Origin: Anaerolineae bacterium
GTDB taxonomy: Bacteria > Chloroflexota > Anaerolineae > Aggregatilineales > Aggregatilineaceae
Reading direction: 5' to 3'
Assembly: GCA_018432315.1 (NCBI GenBank)
Contig: JAHDLB010000008.1
Coordinates: forward strand, 174,059-238,058
Length of the DNA stretch: 64,000 nt
The translations under genes were made by a program, and so were the position numbers. The notes under the pieces were generated by a model. That model saw only the letters and a list, made by a program, of their open reading frames with translations. It was not told the origin of the DNA and made no database searches. This document shows positions 8,490-17,192 of the stretch, piece after piece (positions within the stretch are counted from its first letter, which is position 1; each line of letters begins with the position of its first letter).

Positions 8490-10580
8490 ATGATTGAAAC
8501 GGCTGTGACCATCATTCGCTCGCTCGCCTCTCCCCTCATCCGGATCACAGCCCGCCACAGAACCGCTCTCAGCGCCGGGCTGGCGCTGGCCGGGATCGCG
8601 CTGCTGGCGCTCAGCGCGTATTATCTGCGACCGCAGCCGCCCAGTTTCCACCACTATCGTCCCACGCGCGGCCCCACCGCCTACTACAACGGCGCGGCCC
8701 ATTGGACGCTGCTGGCCGGGGCGCTCGCCATGCTGGGCGCGCTGGCCCTCACACGGCGGTTTGACCCCTTTCCCCGCCCGGTCGATCCCGATCGCGCCTG
8801 GGCGCGCCCGCGCTGGCTCGTCGTGATCGCGGGGGCGGCGGCGCTGGCGGCCTGCGCCGAGATCAACGGCGGGCTGCTCGGCCTGGATGCGCTGGCGGGG
8901 CGCTCGCCGGCGGTCCAGATCGCGTTGCTGGCGGCGGGAATCGCGCTGGTCGCCTGGGGCCTGGGCGGCGCGGTTGTCCGCTGGCCGGGCTGGTCGTGGG
9001 AGGCCGCGCTGGTGGCCGGGCTGGCGCTGGCGGCGCTGGCCGTCCGCGTGTGGGACCTCGGTTCGGGCGTGCGGACGCTGGTCGACGAGGGCCATTTTGC
9101 GTTCGGGATCACGTATTTCTGGGAGTATCCCGACATCCGCCTGCTGGAGCCGATGCCGACGGCGGCGTCGTTCCCGTTCATCTTCTCGTATGGGCAGTCG
9201 GCGGCGGTCGCGCTGCTGGGCCGGGACCTGTTCGGGCTGCGGGCGTTCAGCGCCCTGCTCGGCGCGCTGACGGTCCCGGCGCTCTACCTGCTGGCACGCC
9301 AGCTTTACGACCGGACGACCGCGCTGCTGGCCGCGCTGGTTCTGCTGACCTTTCCGCCGCACGTGCATTACAGCCGGCTGGCGCTCAACAACATCGCCGA
9401 TCCGCTGTTCGGCACGCTGGCGCTGGCCGGGCTGGCGCGCGGGCTGCGGACGGGGCGGCCCGGCGCGTTCGCGTGGGGCGGGGCGGCGCTGGGCCTGACG
9501 CAGTATTTCTACGACGGCGGGCGCCTGCTCTACCCGGCGCTGGCCTTTGGGTGGCTGGCCGCCGGGCTGATCGTCTGGCGGCCCCGCCCGCCGTGGCGCG
9601 GCATCGCGATCGCGGGGCTGGCGTTCGCCCTGGTCGCCGCGCCGGTCTACCTGGCGCTGGTGGGGCTGGATTTCCCGCTGTTCAACCGGCTGGACAAAAT
9701 GCAGTTCAACGATGCGTACTGGGCCAAAGACCTGGAGCCGGACACGCTCGGCACGCGGCTGGCGCACTTCGAGCATTCGCTGCTGTTTTACGTCAGCCAG
9801 CCGGAGAACACGCTCTATTATTACTTCCTGTACTATGGAGGCCGGCACCCGCTGATCCTGGAAGTGGCCGTCCCCGCGTTTCTGCTGGGGATGATCCTGG
9901 CGGCGTGGCGCTGGCGAACGCCCGGCGCGCTGCCCGTCTTGTGGGTGCTGGGCACGTCGGCGGGCAACGCGCTGCTGATCGAGAGCGCCGTCAGCGCGCG
10001 CTACGTGGTCGTCTTCCCGGCGCTGGCGCTGCTGATCGCGGTGGGGGCGCGCTACGCGCTGCCGCTGATCTGGCCCGCGCGCGGGTCCCGCGCCGCGCAG
10101 AGCGGGCTGCTGGTCGCGCTGGCGGGGGCGCTGGCCGTCGGGCAGGGGGCGTATTACTTCGGCCCGTTCCTGGACCTGTTCAACGTCGAGGCGCGGCAGC
10201 ACGTCGCCTACGACGCCGACGACGCGCTGCTGCGCGCGGCGGACTTCCCGCCCGGCACGCAGGTCCACATCATCGCGGAGAACGTGTTGCCCCAAACCGA
10301 CGCCCAGCACCTGCTCAACTTCCTGGCCGACGACCTGATCGTGCTGGTCGAGCACCCGGACACGGTGACCGAGACGCTGCTGGCGGCGCTGCCGCGCACG
10401 GTGGATCACGCGTTCTTCGTCCCGGCGGACGATCAGGCGGTCGCGCTGCGGATCGCGGATGTGTTCGGCGCGGGTCCGCTGTACGGCAGTCTCTATGATG
10501 TGCCGCCGGAGAAAACGCTGTGGCTGTATTACCTGCCCGCCGTCCCCTCCGCCCCGGCGGACGAGCCGGCGGCGGGATGA
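8490..10580 (+). CDS. GT39/GT83-like polytopic glycosyltransferase
   Basis: 696 residues from the ATG at 8490, which follows AGAGGA; the frame is open further upstream but without a ribosome site. About twelve hydrophobic helices. The first large extracytoplasmic loop has the acidic motif VDEGHFAFG, equivalent to the DE catalytic motif of polyprenyl-phosphate-dependent mannosyl- or arabinosyltransferases. Later come SRLALNNIADPLFG and QYFYDGGRLLYP, typical of bacterial dolichyl-phosphate-mannose-mannosyltransferase relatives. A soluble C-terminal domain follows (about 610-696). The family transfers sugars from lipid carriers to protein or glycan at the outer face of the membrane. A second relative lies at 61803-63461. 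Confidence 0.85.
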   Translation: MIETAVTIIRSLASPLIRITARHRTALSAGLALAGIALLALSAYYLRPQPPSFHHYRPTRGPTAYYNGAAHWTLLAGALAMLGALALTRRFDPFPRPVDPDRAWARPRWLVVIAGAAALAACAEINGGLLGLDALAGRSPAVQIALLAAGIALVAWGLGGAVVRWPGWSWEAALVAGLALAALAVRVWDLGSGVRTLVDEGHFAFGITYFWEYPDIRLLEPMPTAASFPFIFSYGQSAAVALLGRDLFGLRAFSALLGALTVPALYLLARQLYDRTTALLAALVLLTFPPHVHYSRLALNNIADPLFGTLALAGLARGLRTGRPGAFAWGGAALGLTQYFYDGGRLLYPALAFGWLAAGLIVWRPRPPWRGIAIAGLAFALVAAPVYLALVGLDFPLFNRLDKMQFNDAYWAKDLEPDTLGTRLAHFEHSLLFYVSQPENTLYYYFLYYGGRHPLILEVAVPAFLLGMILAAWRWRTPGALPVLWVLGTSAGNALLIESAVSARYVVVFPALALLIAVGARYALPLIWPARGSRAAQSGLLVALAGALAVGQGAYYFGPFLDLFNVEARQHVAYDADDALLRAADFPPGTQVHIIAENVLPQTDAQHLLNFLADDLIVLVEHPDTVTETLLAALPRTVDHAFFVPADDQAVALRIADVFGAGPLYGSLYDVPPEKTLWLYYLPAVPSAPADEPAAG

Positions 10581-10664
10581 CATCCCGGCGCGATGCTGGA
10601 CCGCTCGCCCCGGTTGGTGGTAAGATAGGGGGCGTTTGCCCGTGTGGATAGGCTCTCGTGCGCT

Positions 10665-11390
10665 ATGACACCTGACACCATCGATCGCCTGAACGCGCAG
10701 TTCGACGGCGCCGCGCCGGAGACGATCATCGCCTGGGCGGCGGACCGGTTCATGCCCCGGCTGGCGGCGACCTCGTCGTTCCAGACGCAGAGCGTCGCGC
10801 TGCTGCACCTGATCAGCGTGGTCCGGCCCGACCTGCCGGTGATCTTCCTCGACACCGGCTACCATTTCCCCGAGACGCTCGCCTACCGCGACCAGTTGGT
10901 CGCGCAGCTCGGCCTGACGCTGCGCATCGCGCGCCCGGCGGCCAGCCCTGCCGAGACGGCGCGGCGGCACGGCGACGCGCTCTACCGCCGCGACCCGGAC
11001 CTGTGCTGTTACATCAACAAGGTCGAGCCGATGCAGCGGGCGCTGGCCGATCTCGACGCGTGGATCAGCGGCATCCGGCGCGACCAGACGGCGGCGCGCG
11101 CGGCGGTCCGGACGGTCGAGGGGCTGCCCGACGGGCGGCTGAAGATCAACCCGCTGGCCGCCTGGACGCGCGAGGACCTGTGGCGCTACATCCACGCGCA
11201 CGATCTGCCGTCGCATCCGCTGTTCAGCCAGGGCTACCTGAGCGTGGGCTGCGCGCCGTGTACCAGCCCCGTGACGCGCGGCGACGACGAGCGCGCCGGG
11301 CGCTGGGCCGGGACCGGCAAGACCGAGTGCGGCTTGCACACGCCCGCGCTCCACCCACCGCGCGACCGCGACGAGGAGCCGGGCCGGTGA
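10665..11390 (+). CDS. cysH: Phosphoadenylyl-/adenylyl-sulfate reductase (iron-sulfur type)
   Basis: 241 residues, starting at the ATG at 10665; the longer frame from 10644 has no better start signal. It reduces APS or PAPS to sulfite in assimilatory sulfate reduction. Visible are the PP-loop region ATSSFQTQSV (res 35-44), DTGYHFPET (63-71), the paired cysteines Cys114-Cys115 and Cys196/Cys199 that bind a [4Fe-4S] cluster, and the catalytic tail GKTECGLHT with Cys222. The four cluster cysteines argue for APS as substrate, as in plant-type/bacterial assimilatory APS reductases. Its stop overlaps the start of the next gene by four bases (GTGA), so translation is probably coupled. No other cys genes are in the window. 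Confidence 0.93.
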   Translation: MTPDTIDRLNAQFDGAAPETIIAWAADRFMPRLAATSSFQTQSVALLHLISVVRPDLPVIFLDTGYHFPETLAYRDQLVAQLGLTLRIARPAASPAETARRHGDALYRRDPDLCCYINKVEPMQRALADLDAWISGIRRDQTAARAAVRTVEGLPDGRLKINPLAAWTREDLWRYIHAHDLPSHPLFSQGYLSVGCAPCTSPVTRGDDERAGRWAGTGKTECGLHTPALHPPRDRDEEPGR

Positions 11391-12376
11391 CGCGCGTGAT
11401 CCTGGTGACGGGGGGCGCCGGGTATATCGGCTCGCGGCTGATCCGCGACCTGGCGACCGATCCGGACTTCGCCGACTGCACGATCCGCATTCTCGACAAT
11501 CTCCAGCGCGAGACGACGACCGCGCTCCTCGACCTGCCGGACGGCGGGCGTTACCAGTTCCTGGAAGGCGACATCCTCGACAACGCGGGCATGCGCCGCG
11601 CCCTGGACGGCGTGTGGGCGGTGATCCACATGGCGGCCATCGTGCGCACGCCGCTGTCGTTTGGCCCCACCGGCTGGATCGAGCAGGTCAACCACTGGGG
11701 CACCGCCAACCTTGTCGAAGCTGCGGCGAGCGCGGGCGTCCAGGCGCTGATCTACACCAGCAGCGCCGCCGTGTACGGCCCGATCGATACCGTGGGCGGC
11801 ACGCCGTTCCGCGAAGGGGACATCTGCCGCCCGGTGGGGCTGTATGCCGAGAGCAAGCTGCGCGGCGAGCGCCCCGTCCGGGCTGCGGGCGAGCAGGGGC
11901 GCATCCGCCCGGTGATCCTGCGGCTGGCGCCGGTGTTCGGGCTGGCCCCGGCGGTGCGCTTCGACGCGGTGGCGAATCGCTTCGCGTACCTGGCGAGCAT
12001 CTACCGCCCGCTGACCGTGTACGGGGATGGCCGCCAGGTCCGCCCGCAGTTGCACATCAGCGACGCGAGCCGCGCGATCCGGTTCGCGCTCGGCCACCTG
12101 GGCGAGATGGCGGGCGGCGTCTTCAACGTCGTTGGCGAGAACATCTCGATCCTGGGGCTGGCCGACGCGGTGCGGTCGCTGCGCCCCGGCGTCGACGTGC
12201 GCTATACCGAGCAGGACGTGCTCACGCACCTGTCGTATGCCATCGACGGCGCGCGGCTCAATGGCCTGGGCTGGTACCCGGAGGTCAGCCTCGAAGCCGG
12301 GCTGTCCGAGCTGCTGGATCACATGCGGGGCTTCTCCGCGTTCCGGCCCGGCATGGCGGCCCCGCTCGACGAGTGA
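11387..12376 (+). CDS. NAD-dependent sugar epimerase/dehydratase, translationally coupled to cysH
   Basis: 329 residues from a GTG that overlaps the cysH stop (GTGA, 11387-11390). Extended SDR with GGAGYIGSRL for NAD binding at the very N-terminus, TSSAAVYGP and the catalytic YAESK near residue 160, then RLAPVFG and a downstream DGRQVRPQLHISD. The start is supported by the Rossmann motif lying eight residues in. Substrate unknown. The tight coupling to APS reductase suggests either a linked sulfur/sugar product or simple operon packing; it lacks the length of sulfoquinovose synthase (about 400 residues), so that role is not claimed. Confidence 0.85.
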   Translation: MTRVILVTGGAGYIGSRLIRDLATDPDFADCTIRILDNLQRETTTALLDLPDGGRYQFLEGDILDNAGMRRALDGVWAVIHMAAIVRTPLSFGPTGWIEQVNHWGTANLVEAAASAGVQALIYTSSAAVYGPIDTVGGTPFREGDICRPVGLYAESKLRGERPVRAAGEQGRIRPVILRLAPVFGLAPAVRFDAVANRFAYLASIYRPLTVYGDGRQVRPQLHISDASRAIRFALGHLGEMAGGVFNVVGENISILGLADAVRSLRPGVDVRYTEQDVLTHLSYAIDGARLNGLGWYPEVSLEAGLSELLDHMRGFSAFRPGMAAPLDE

Positions 12377-12443
12377 CTCGCGCCCCATCCTCCAAAGAGA
12401 CCGTTTGAGAACCCCCATCCCCGCGCACCCTTCGGGTCCGCTT

Positions 12444-12467
12444 CCCTTCCCCAACGAGGGGGAAGGG
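12444..12467. repeat. Pyrimidine/purine hairpin of a dispersed-repeat type
   Basis: CCCTTCCCC (12444-12452) pairs with GGGGAAGGG (12459-12467) around AACGAG. This CCCTTCCCCAACGGGGGAAGGG-like unit recurs between genes in many Chloroflexota genomes (general knowledge) and could act as a terminator for the epimerase gene. A short A-run, not a T-run, follows it on the plus strand. The rest of 12377-12656 holds no gene. Confidence 0.45.
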
Positions 12468-12656
12468 TGAAAAAGACGAGGTTCGTCCCATCGAGTGCTC
12501 TACCAGCGCGCTATCAGTACTTCTCGAATGGCTCTAAAGATTAGAGCTTGCCTAGAAATTCCCCCGATCGCTGCGCAGCCGTTAACCGGGTTGTTTACAA
12601 TCGAATGAGAATTCACGCACGCTAACGGGCACACCACGGGGAGCTGACAGACGCGT

Positions 12657-15134
12657 ATGATCCGGACACGGGGGCTGAAAATCCTGCGCGACATCTGGGC
12701 GCGCAAAGTTCGCACGCTGCTGGTCTCGACCAGCATTTTCATCGGCGTGTTTGGGGTAGTGACGCTGTTCTCGACGGGCGAGATCCTGATCGGCCAGCTC
12801 GAAGCGGACATCGACCAGGACCGGCTGGCGATGATGCGCACGCGGGTCACCGTCACCAGCGGCGCGGACGTCGACAACGCCGCGATTCTCGCCGCGCTGC
12901 GCCAGCAGCCGGGCGTCACCGCCGCCGAGGGGCGCGCCGTGTACCCGCTGGCCTGGAAACTGCCCGGCGACTCGGTGTTCAGCGAGGGGACGCTGGCGGC
13001 CTATGCCGGGCCGGTCGAAGGGGCGCAGTTGGAGCCGCCCCGGCTGGTCGAGGGCGACTATCCCCAGCCGGGCGAGCAGCAGATCGCCATCGAGCGCCGC
13101 ATGGCCGACGCCCAGGGGCTGGCCGTGGGCGACACGCTCGACCTGCGCATCCTGAGCCGGACGGGCGACCAGCAGCTCGATGCGACCGTGCGCCAGGAAA
13201 CCTGGACCATCGCCGGGATTCTGTTCCAGCCCTACGGCGAGCTGGCCGGCACCGGCCCGGTGGACAACAAGGCGCTGGTCTACGCGCCCTACGAGGACGC
13301 GCAGCACATCGCCGGGTTCACCGGCCTCAACGTGTTTTACACGCGCTTCACCGATTTCGGCACCGCCCAGCAGAGCGAAGCCAGCCTGCAAGCCGCCATC
13401 GCCAACAACAGCCCGTACATCCCGGTCTTCAACGTGGTCGAAGACCCCGCCGAGAGCGCGCTGATCGAGAACACGCGCACCACCAACCGCATCCTGGTGA
13501 TCCTGGCGCTGGTCGCGCTGGTCGTGTCCGGGTTCCTGGTCGTCAACGTGATCAACGCCATCGTCGTCGAGCAGAAGAAACAGATCGGCGTGATGAAATC
13601 GCTCGGCGCGACGCGGTTCGACGCCTTCGTGATCTACGCCGGGATCGCGGTCATGTACGGCCTGCTGGGGGTGATTCCCGGCGTGCTGCTGGGCATTCCC
13701 GGCGGCTACGTCGCGGCCCAGGGACTGGCCGCCCAGAGCGAAACGATCATCGAGAACTTCACGATCTCGCCGCGCGGCATCATCCTGGGGATCGTCGTCG
13801 GGCTGGCGGTGCCGTTCCTGGCGGCGGTGGCGCCTGTGCTGAACGGCACGCGGGTCAGCATCCTGGACGCCATGACCGACGTCGGCATCAGCGCGAACTA
13901 CGGGCGCGGCATTCTGGCGCGGCTCATCGCGCGGATTCCGCTGCCGCTGTCGCTGCGGCAGGCGATCAACAACGTCAACCAGAAGAAATTCCGCCTCGCG
14001 CTGACCGGCACGACACTCACCGTGGCCGTGGCCGCGTTCATGGGCATCTTCGCCGTCTTCTCGTCGCTGTCCGGCGTGATTCAGGACGTCTTCGGCTCGA
14101 TCGGCAACCAGATCGCGATCAGCCCCAACGAGGGCCAGCGCTTCGCCGCCGTGCGCGATCTGCTGGTGTCGGACGATCTGGCGGGGCGGCTGGAGGCCGA
14201 GGGGCTGCCCGCGCTGCGCGATATCGAACCGGGCGCCAACCTGGCGATCGAGATCGAGGGCTACGATCCGCCGCCGGTCGCTGCCGGCCCACCCGGCCTG
14301 TTCGCGATCGGCATCAACCCGGCGAACGCCGACATCGCGCCGTTGGATTATCGCGAGGGCACCGGCTGGGATGGCGACCCGGCCCGCGAGGGCGCGGTGA
14401 TCAGCTCGCGCATTGCGGACCTGATGGGCAAGCAGGTCGGGGACAGCATCGTCATCCTGGCGGGCGGTGGAAGCGCGCCGGTCGAGATCATCGGGATCGC
14501 CAACTACCCGTTCGATACCGTCTGGATGAAGTGGGACCGGCTGGCCGAGCTGGGCGGGCTGGTGAGCGGCGAGCCGTATCCCAACTCGATCGACGTCATT
14601 CTGGATGCCGCCGATCCATCGGCGGGGCAGGTGAGCGACGTGATCGCCCAGATCAACGAGGTGCTGCTCGCCAACGGGATCACCGCCAACTTCACCAACT
14701 GGGTCGAGTTCAACGACACGATCACCGGCTTCATCGTCGTCTTCAACGTGATCCTGTACCTGGCGGCGGCGCTCATCGCGGCGGTGGGCGCGATCGGCCT
14801 GCTGACCAGCCTCTCGATGAGCGTGTTCGAGCGCCAGAAGGAGATCGGCGTGATGCGCTCGGTGGGCGCCAGCTCGGGCACGGTGACGGTCCAGTTCCTG
14901 ATCGAGGGCGTGACGATCGGCGTGGCGGCGTGGGCCTTCGGCGTGCCGCTGAGCGTGCTGCTGAGCCGGGGCCTGATCGCGGCGCTGCCGTTCGAGACGT
15001 TCGGCATCGGCTACCCGCTGTACACGCCGCTGGTCGGGCTGGCCGGGATGCTGGTGGTGGTGACGATCGCCAGCCTGTGGCCGTCGCTAGCCGCCGCGCG
15101 CCGCACCGTGTCGGACATTCTGCGCTACCAGTGA
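12657..15134 (+). CDS. FtsX/MacB-type ABC transporter permease, two FtsX domains
   Basis: 825 residues with GGGGAG 13 bases before the ATG. Architecture in order: an N-terminal helix (about 20-40), a MacB periplasmic-core-like domain (45-260), three helices of the first FtsX domain (about 275-400, with EQKKQIGVMKSLGA), a helix near 455-480, a second extracellular domain, and a final FtsX domain (about 690-825, with FERQKEIGVMRSVGAS). This is the LolE/MacB-like fused permease. It would move or mechanically release substrates with a partner ATPase, which is not encoded beside it; the only ABC ATPase in the window (47718-48629) has its own permease. Partner and substrate unknown. Confidence 0.9.
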   Translation: MIRTRGLKILRDIWARKVRTLLVSTSIFIGVFGVVTLFSTGEILIGQLEADIDQDRLAMMRTRVTVTSGADVDNAAILAALRQQPGVTAAEGRAVYPLAWKLPGDSVFSEGTLAAYAGPVEGAQLEPPRLVEGDYPQPGEQQIAIERRMADAQGLAVGDTLDLRILSRTGDQQLDATVRQETWTIAGILFQPYGELAGTGPVDNKALVYAPYEDAQHIAGFTGLNVFYTRFTDFGTAQQSEASLQAAIANNSPYIPVFNVVEDPAESALIENTRTTNRILVILALVALVVSGFLVVNVINAIVVEQKKQIGVMKSLGATRFDAFVIYAGIAVMYGLLGVIPGVLLGIPGGYVAAQGLAAQSETIIENFTISPRGIILGIVVGLAVPFLAAVAPVLNGTRVSILDAMTDVGISANYGRGILARLIARIPLPLSLRQAINNVNQKKFRLALTGTTLTVAVAAFMGIFAVFSSLSGVIQDVFGSIGNQIAISPNEGQRFAAVRDLLVSDDLAGRLEAEGLPALRDIEPGANLAIEIEGYDPPPVAAGPPGLFAIGINPANADIAPLDYREGTGWDGDPAREGAVISSRIADLMGKQVGDSIVILAGGGSAPVEIIGIANYPFDTVWMKWDRLAELGGLVSGEPYPNSIDVILDAADPSAGQVSDVIAQINEVLLANGITANFTNWVEFNDTITGFIVVFNVILYLAAALIAAVGAIGLLTSLSMSVFERQKEIGVMRSVGASSGTVTVQFLIEGVTIGVAAWAFGVPLSVLLSRGLIAALPFETFGIGYPLYTPLVGLAGMLVVVTIASLWPSLAAARRTVSDILRYQ

Positions 15135-15755
15135 GCCGGGCCGGGCGCGCCGGGTTTTCGCAGGGCGAGTCGCATTCCTCGGCTCGCCCAACGCTTCCTA
15201 ATCACGTCTTAATCCAAACGCAATGCGCGCTTATTGACTTCGCAGCGCACTCTATGCTTAAATTGAAGATGCAAGTTTTTGCACGAATTCGGTGTCAAAA
15301 TCGCGCTATATTCCTCTTGGGAGTCCACCATATACCAATCAACCAGATGGCTAGATCCACGAGGTGATTGAATGCTATCGGTCGGGATGTGCTAGCACGA
15401 AACTAGACTTCTTGCGGGCTCTATTTCACGCGCCTCCCCTCAGAACAGCGCGGGAATTTCAGGCCCACCCACTTAAACTTTGTGCCGTGCGGCACACCCC
15501 GACCACCCGGATCGACTAAACTTAATACTTTACATCTGGCATCCTGCGGTGATCTGTGTCGCGCCCACGCGACCCGTGCTGTGTCATGTCCTCCCACTAG
15601 CACACCTATCTACCCCCCCCGCAGGATGCTGCTTTTGTTGCCCCGCCTGCCCGACGATTGCCCCGCGCGCTTGATCACCACCGCCGCAGTACGTTAAAAT
15701 CTCCCGGCTGCAATTCGCCAGAGCGGGGGTTGACGAGAGAGACGGGTGTACCGGA
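15135..15755. other. 621-base intergenic region, AT-richer than its surroundings
   Basis: No convincing gene on either strand; short frames here lack ribosome sites and codon bias. A plausible promoter is TTGACT (15234-15239) with TTAAAT (15258-15263) 18 bases on, but nothing recognisable is encoded after it, so a small RNA is possible. A near-perfect palindrome TGTGCCG-TG-CGGCACA lies at 15481-15496. A C-run (eight C) is near 15616. Confidence 0.4.
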
Positions 15756-17192
15756 ATGGGGATCAGGCTAGACTGGCAGGTTGAATCCGAACAGACGCAG
15801 GTGCGGGCCACGGAGGACCCGGAAGCCCGGCGCCAGCGCCACCGCGCCCGGCGGCGGCTGCTGTTGATCGTGCTCGCGATCGGCGCGGTGGTCGCGCTGC
15901 TCATCGCCGCCGTGATCTGGCGGCTGGAGGCCGTCGATTCCCACTACCGGCAGGACCTGCTCGACACGGTGGAGATCGAAGTGACGGCGCTGCGGCTGGG
16001 CGACTTCCCCGGCTACATCGCCATCCAGCGCAGCACCGATCCGAACTTCGCGCTGGAGCAAAGCCGCGAGTTCGAGGCGTACCAGCAGCTCAAGCAGGCG
16101 CACCGCGTCGAGCTGACCGGCGAAGTCCTCGACGTGACCATCGACGACCTGCGCGGGCGGGTCGTGATGCAAGAGGTCATCGACGGCGTGCCGTACAAGG
16201 TCGTGTGGTTCTACTGGTACTACGAAGATGGCGGCGAGCGAAACCAGCCGGGCTGGCGGCGCGTGCCGGATGACCTGGCGTATTTTTGGGGCGATGAACA
16301 GGCGATCGAGCGCGACGGCGTGCGCGTGACGTACCGCGACCTGGACGAACCGATGGCCCAGGCGCTGGCCGACCGGGCCGAGGGCTGGTGGCGCCGTGGC
16401 TGCGAGATCGCGCGGTGCGCCGCGCCCCCGCCGGACCTGCACATCGACATCGTCGCGGCCAGGCCGCCCGCCATCGAGTGGTCCGCCTCCGATCCGTGGA
16501 CGCTGACCGTGACCTCACCGCTCATCGACCGCGCGCGGGCGGACGTGCCGGTCCCGCCCGACATGGAACGCACCATCGCCCGGCAGATCGCCGCCCGGCT
16601 GGTCCGCTACGTGGCGGGGAACGCCGCGCCGGTGGCGCACAGTGATGCCGCGTGGCTGCACACCGAGCTGGGCAACTGGCTGGGCGCCACGCTGCTGGCC
16701 GGGGAGGGTGCGCTGGTGTCGGACTCCAGCTTCGTGGGCACGATCATCAACCAGTACGGCCCGGACGCGCCGGTGACGATGATCGCCGCGCTGGGGCCTG
16801 GCGCCGTGCTGAACGACGTCGTGGCCGCGGTGACCGGCGTATCGCTGCCACTGCTGAGCACCGACCAGCTCGGTGACCTCAACTGGCGCGGGTTCTTCCA
16901 GTGGCGGCTGGACCTCGAATCGCGGCTACTCGCCCAGCCGGACAGCGGCGGCACGTTCCTCTCGCTGTACGACCTGGAGACCCAATCCGCCGCCAACGAG
17001 GCGGCGCTGCGCATCGAGGACCCGGCCTACGCCGCGCGCCCGGTGCCGCAGGTGGGGACGGTCGCCATCACGCGCGACGAGAACTCGCAGACCTACGCCT
17101 ACGTCGAAACGGTGCGCGTCGAGAACGGCGTCGAGGTCGCCGAGACGATCTTCTGGCGGCTGGCGGGCGGCACCTGGAAGCGCGCCAGCTAG
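15756..17192 (+). CDS. Single-pass membrane hypothetical protein, large extracytoplasmic domain
   Basis: 478 residues, ATG at 15756. A short basic cytoplasmic head (RRQRHRARRR) is followed by one membrane helix (about 35-57) and a 420-residue outer part. The outer part contains a first alpha+beta domain (about 60-160, with two-strand WFYWYYEDGGER features) and a segment (about 270-400) whose helices and spacing resemble the peptidase-MA-like domains found next to TPR or SH3 proteins in Chloroflexota. No zinc HExxH motif is seen, so no peptidase activity is claimed. It converges with the beta-lactamase-fold gene, the stop codons overlapping by four bases. Confidence 0.75.
   Translation: MGIRLDWQVESEQTQVRATEDPEARRQRHRARRRLLLIVLAIGAVVALLIAAVIWRLEAVDSHYRQDLLDTVEIEVTALRLGDFPGYIAIQRSTDPNFALEQSREFEAYQQLKQAHRVELTGEVLDVTIDDLRGRVVMQEVIDGVPYKVVWFYWYYEDGGERNQPGWRRVPDDLAYFWGDEQAIERDGVRVTYRDLDEPMAQALADRAEGWWRRGCEIARCAAPPPDLHIDIVAARPPAIEWSASDPWTLTVTSPLIDRARADVPVPPDMERTIARQIAARLVRYVAGNAAPVAHSDAAWLHTELGNWLGATLLAGEGALVSDSSFVGTIINQYGPDAPVTMIAALGPGAVLNDVVAAVTGVSLPLLSTDQLGDLNWRGFFQWRLDLESRLLAQPDSGGTFLSLYDLETQSAANEAALRIEDPAYAARPVPQVGTVAITRDENSQTYAYVETVRVENGVEVAETIFWRLAGGTWKRAS

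Noticed and set aside
8310..11354. Very long minus-strand open frame (over 1000 codons) antisense to the glycosyltransferase and cysH
   Set aside because: It is Arg/Gln/Ala-rich with no family motif. It arises from GC-rich codon use on the opposite strand. The plus-strand genes have clear motifs.
10665..12376. Sulfoquinovose synthase (SqdB) for the epimerase after cysH
   Set aside because: The protein is 329 residues, shorter than SqdB, and the SqdB-specific motifs were not seen. Only coupling supports a sulfur role.
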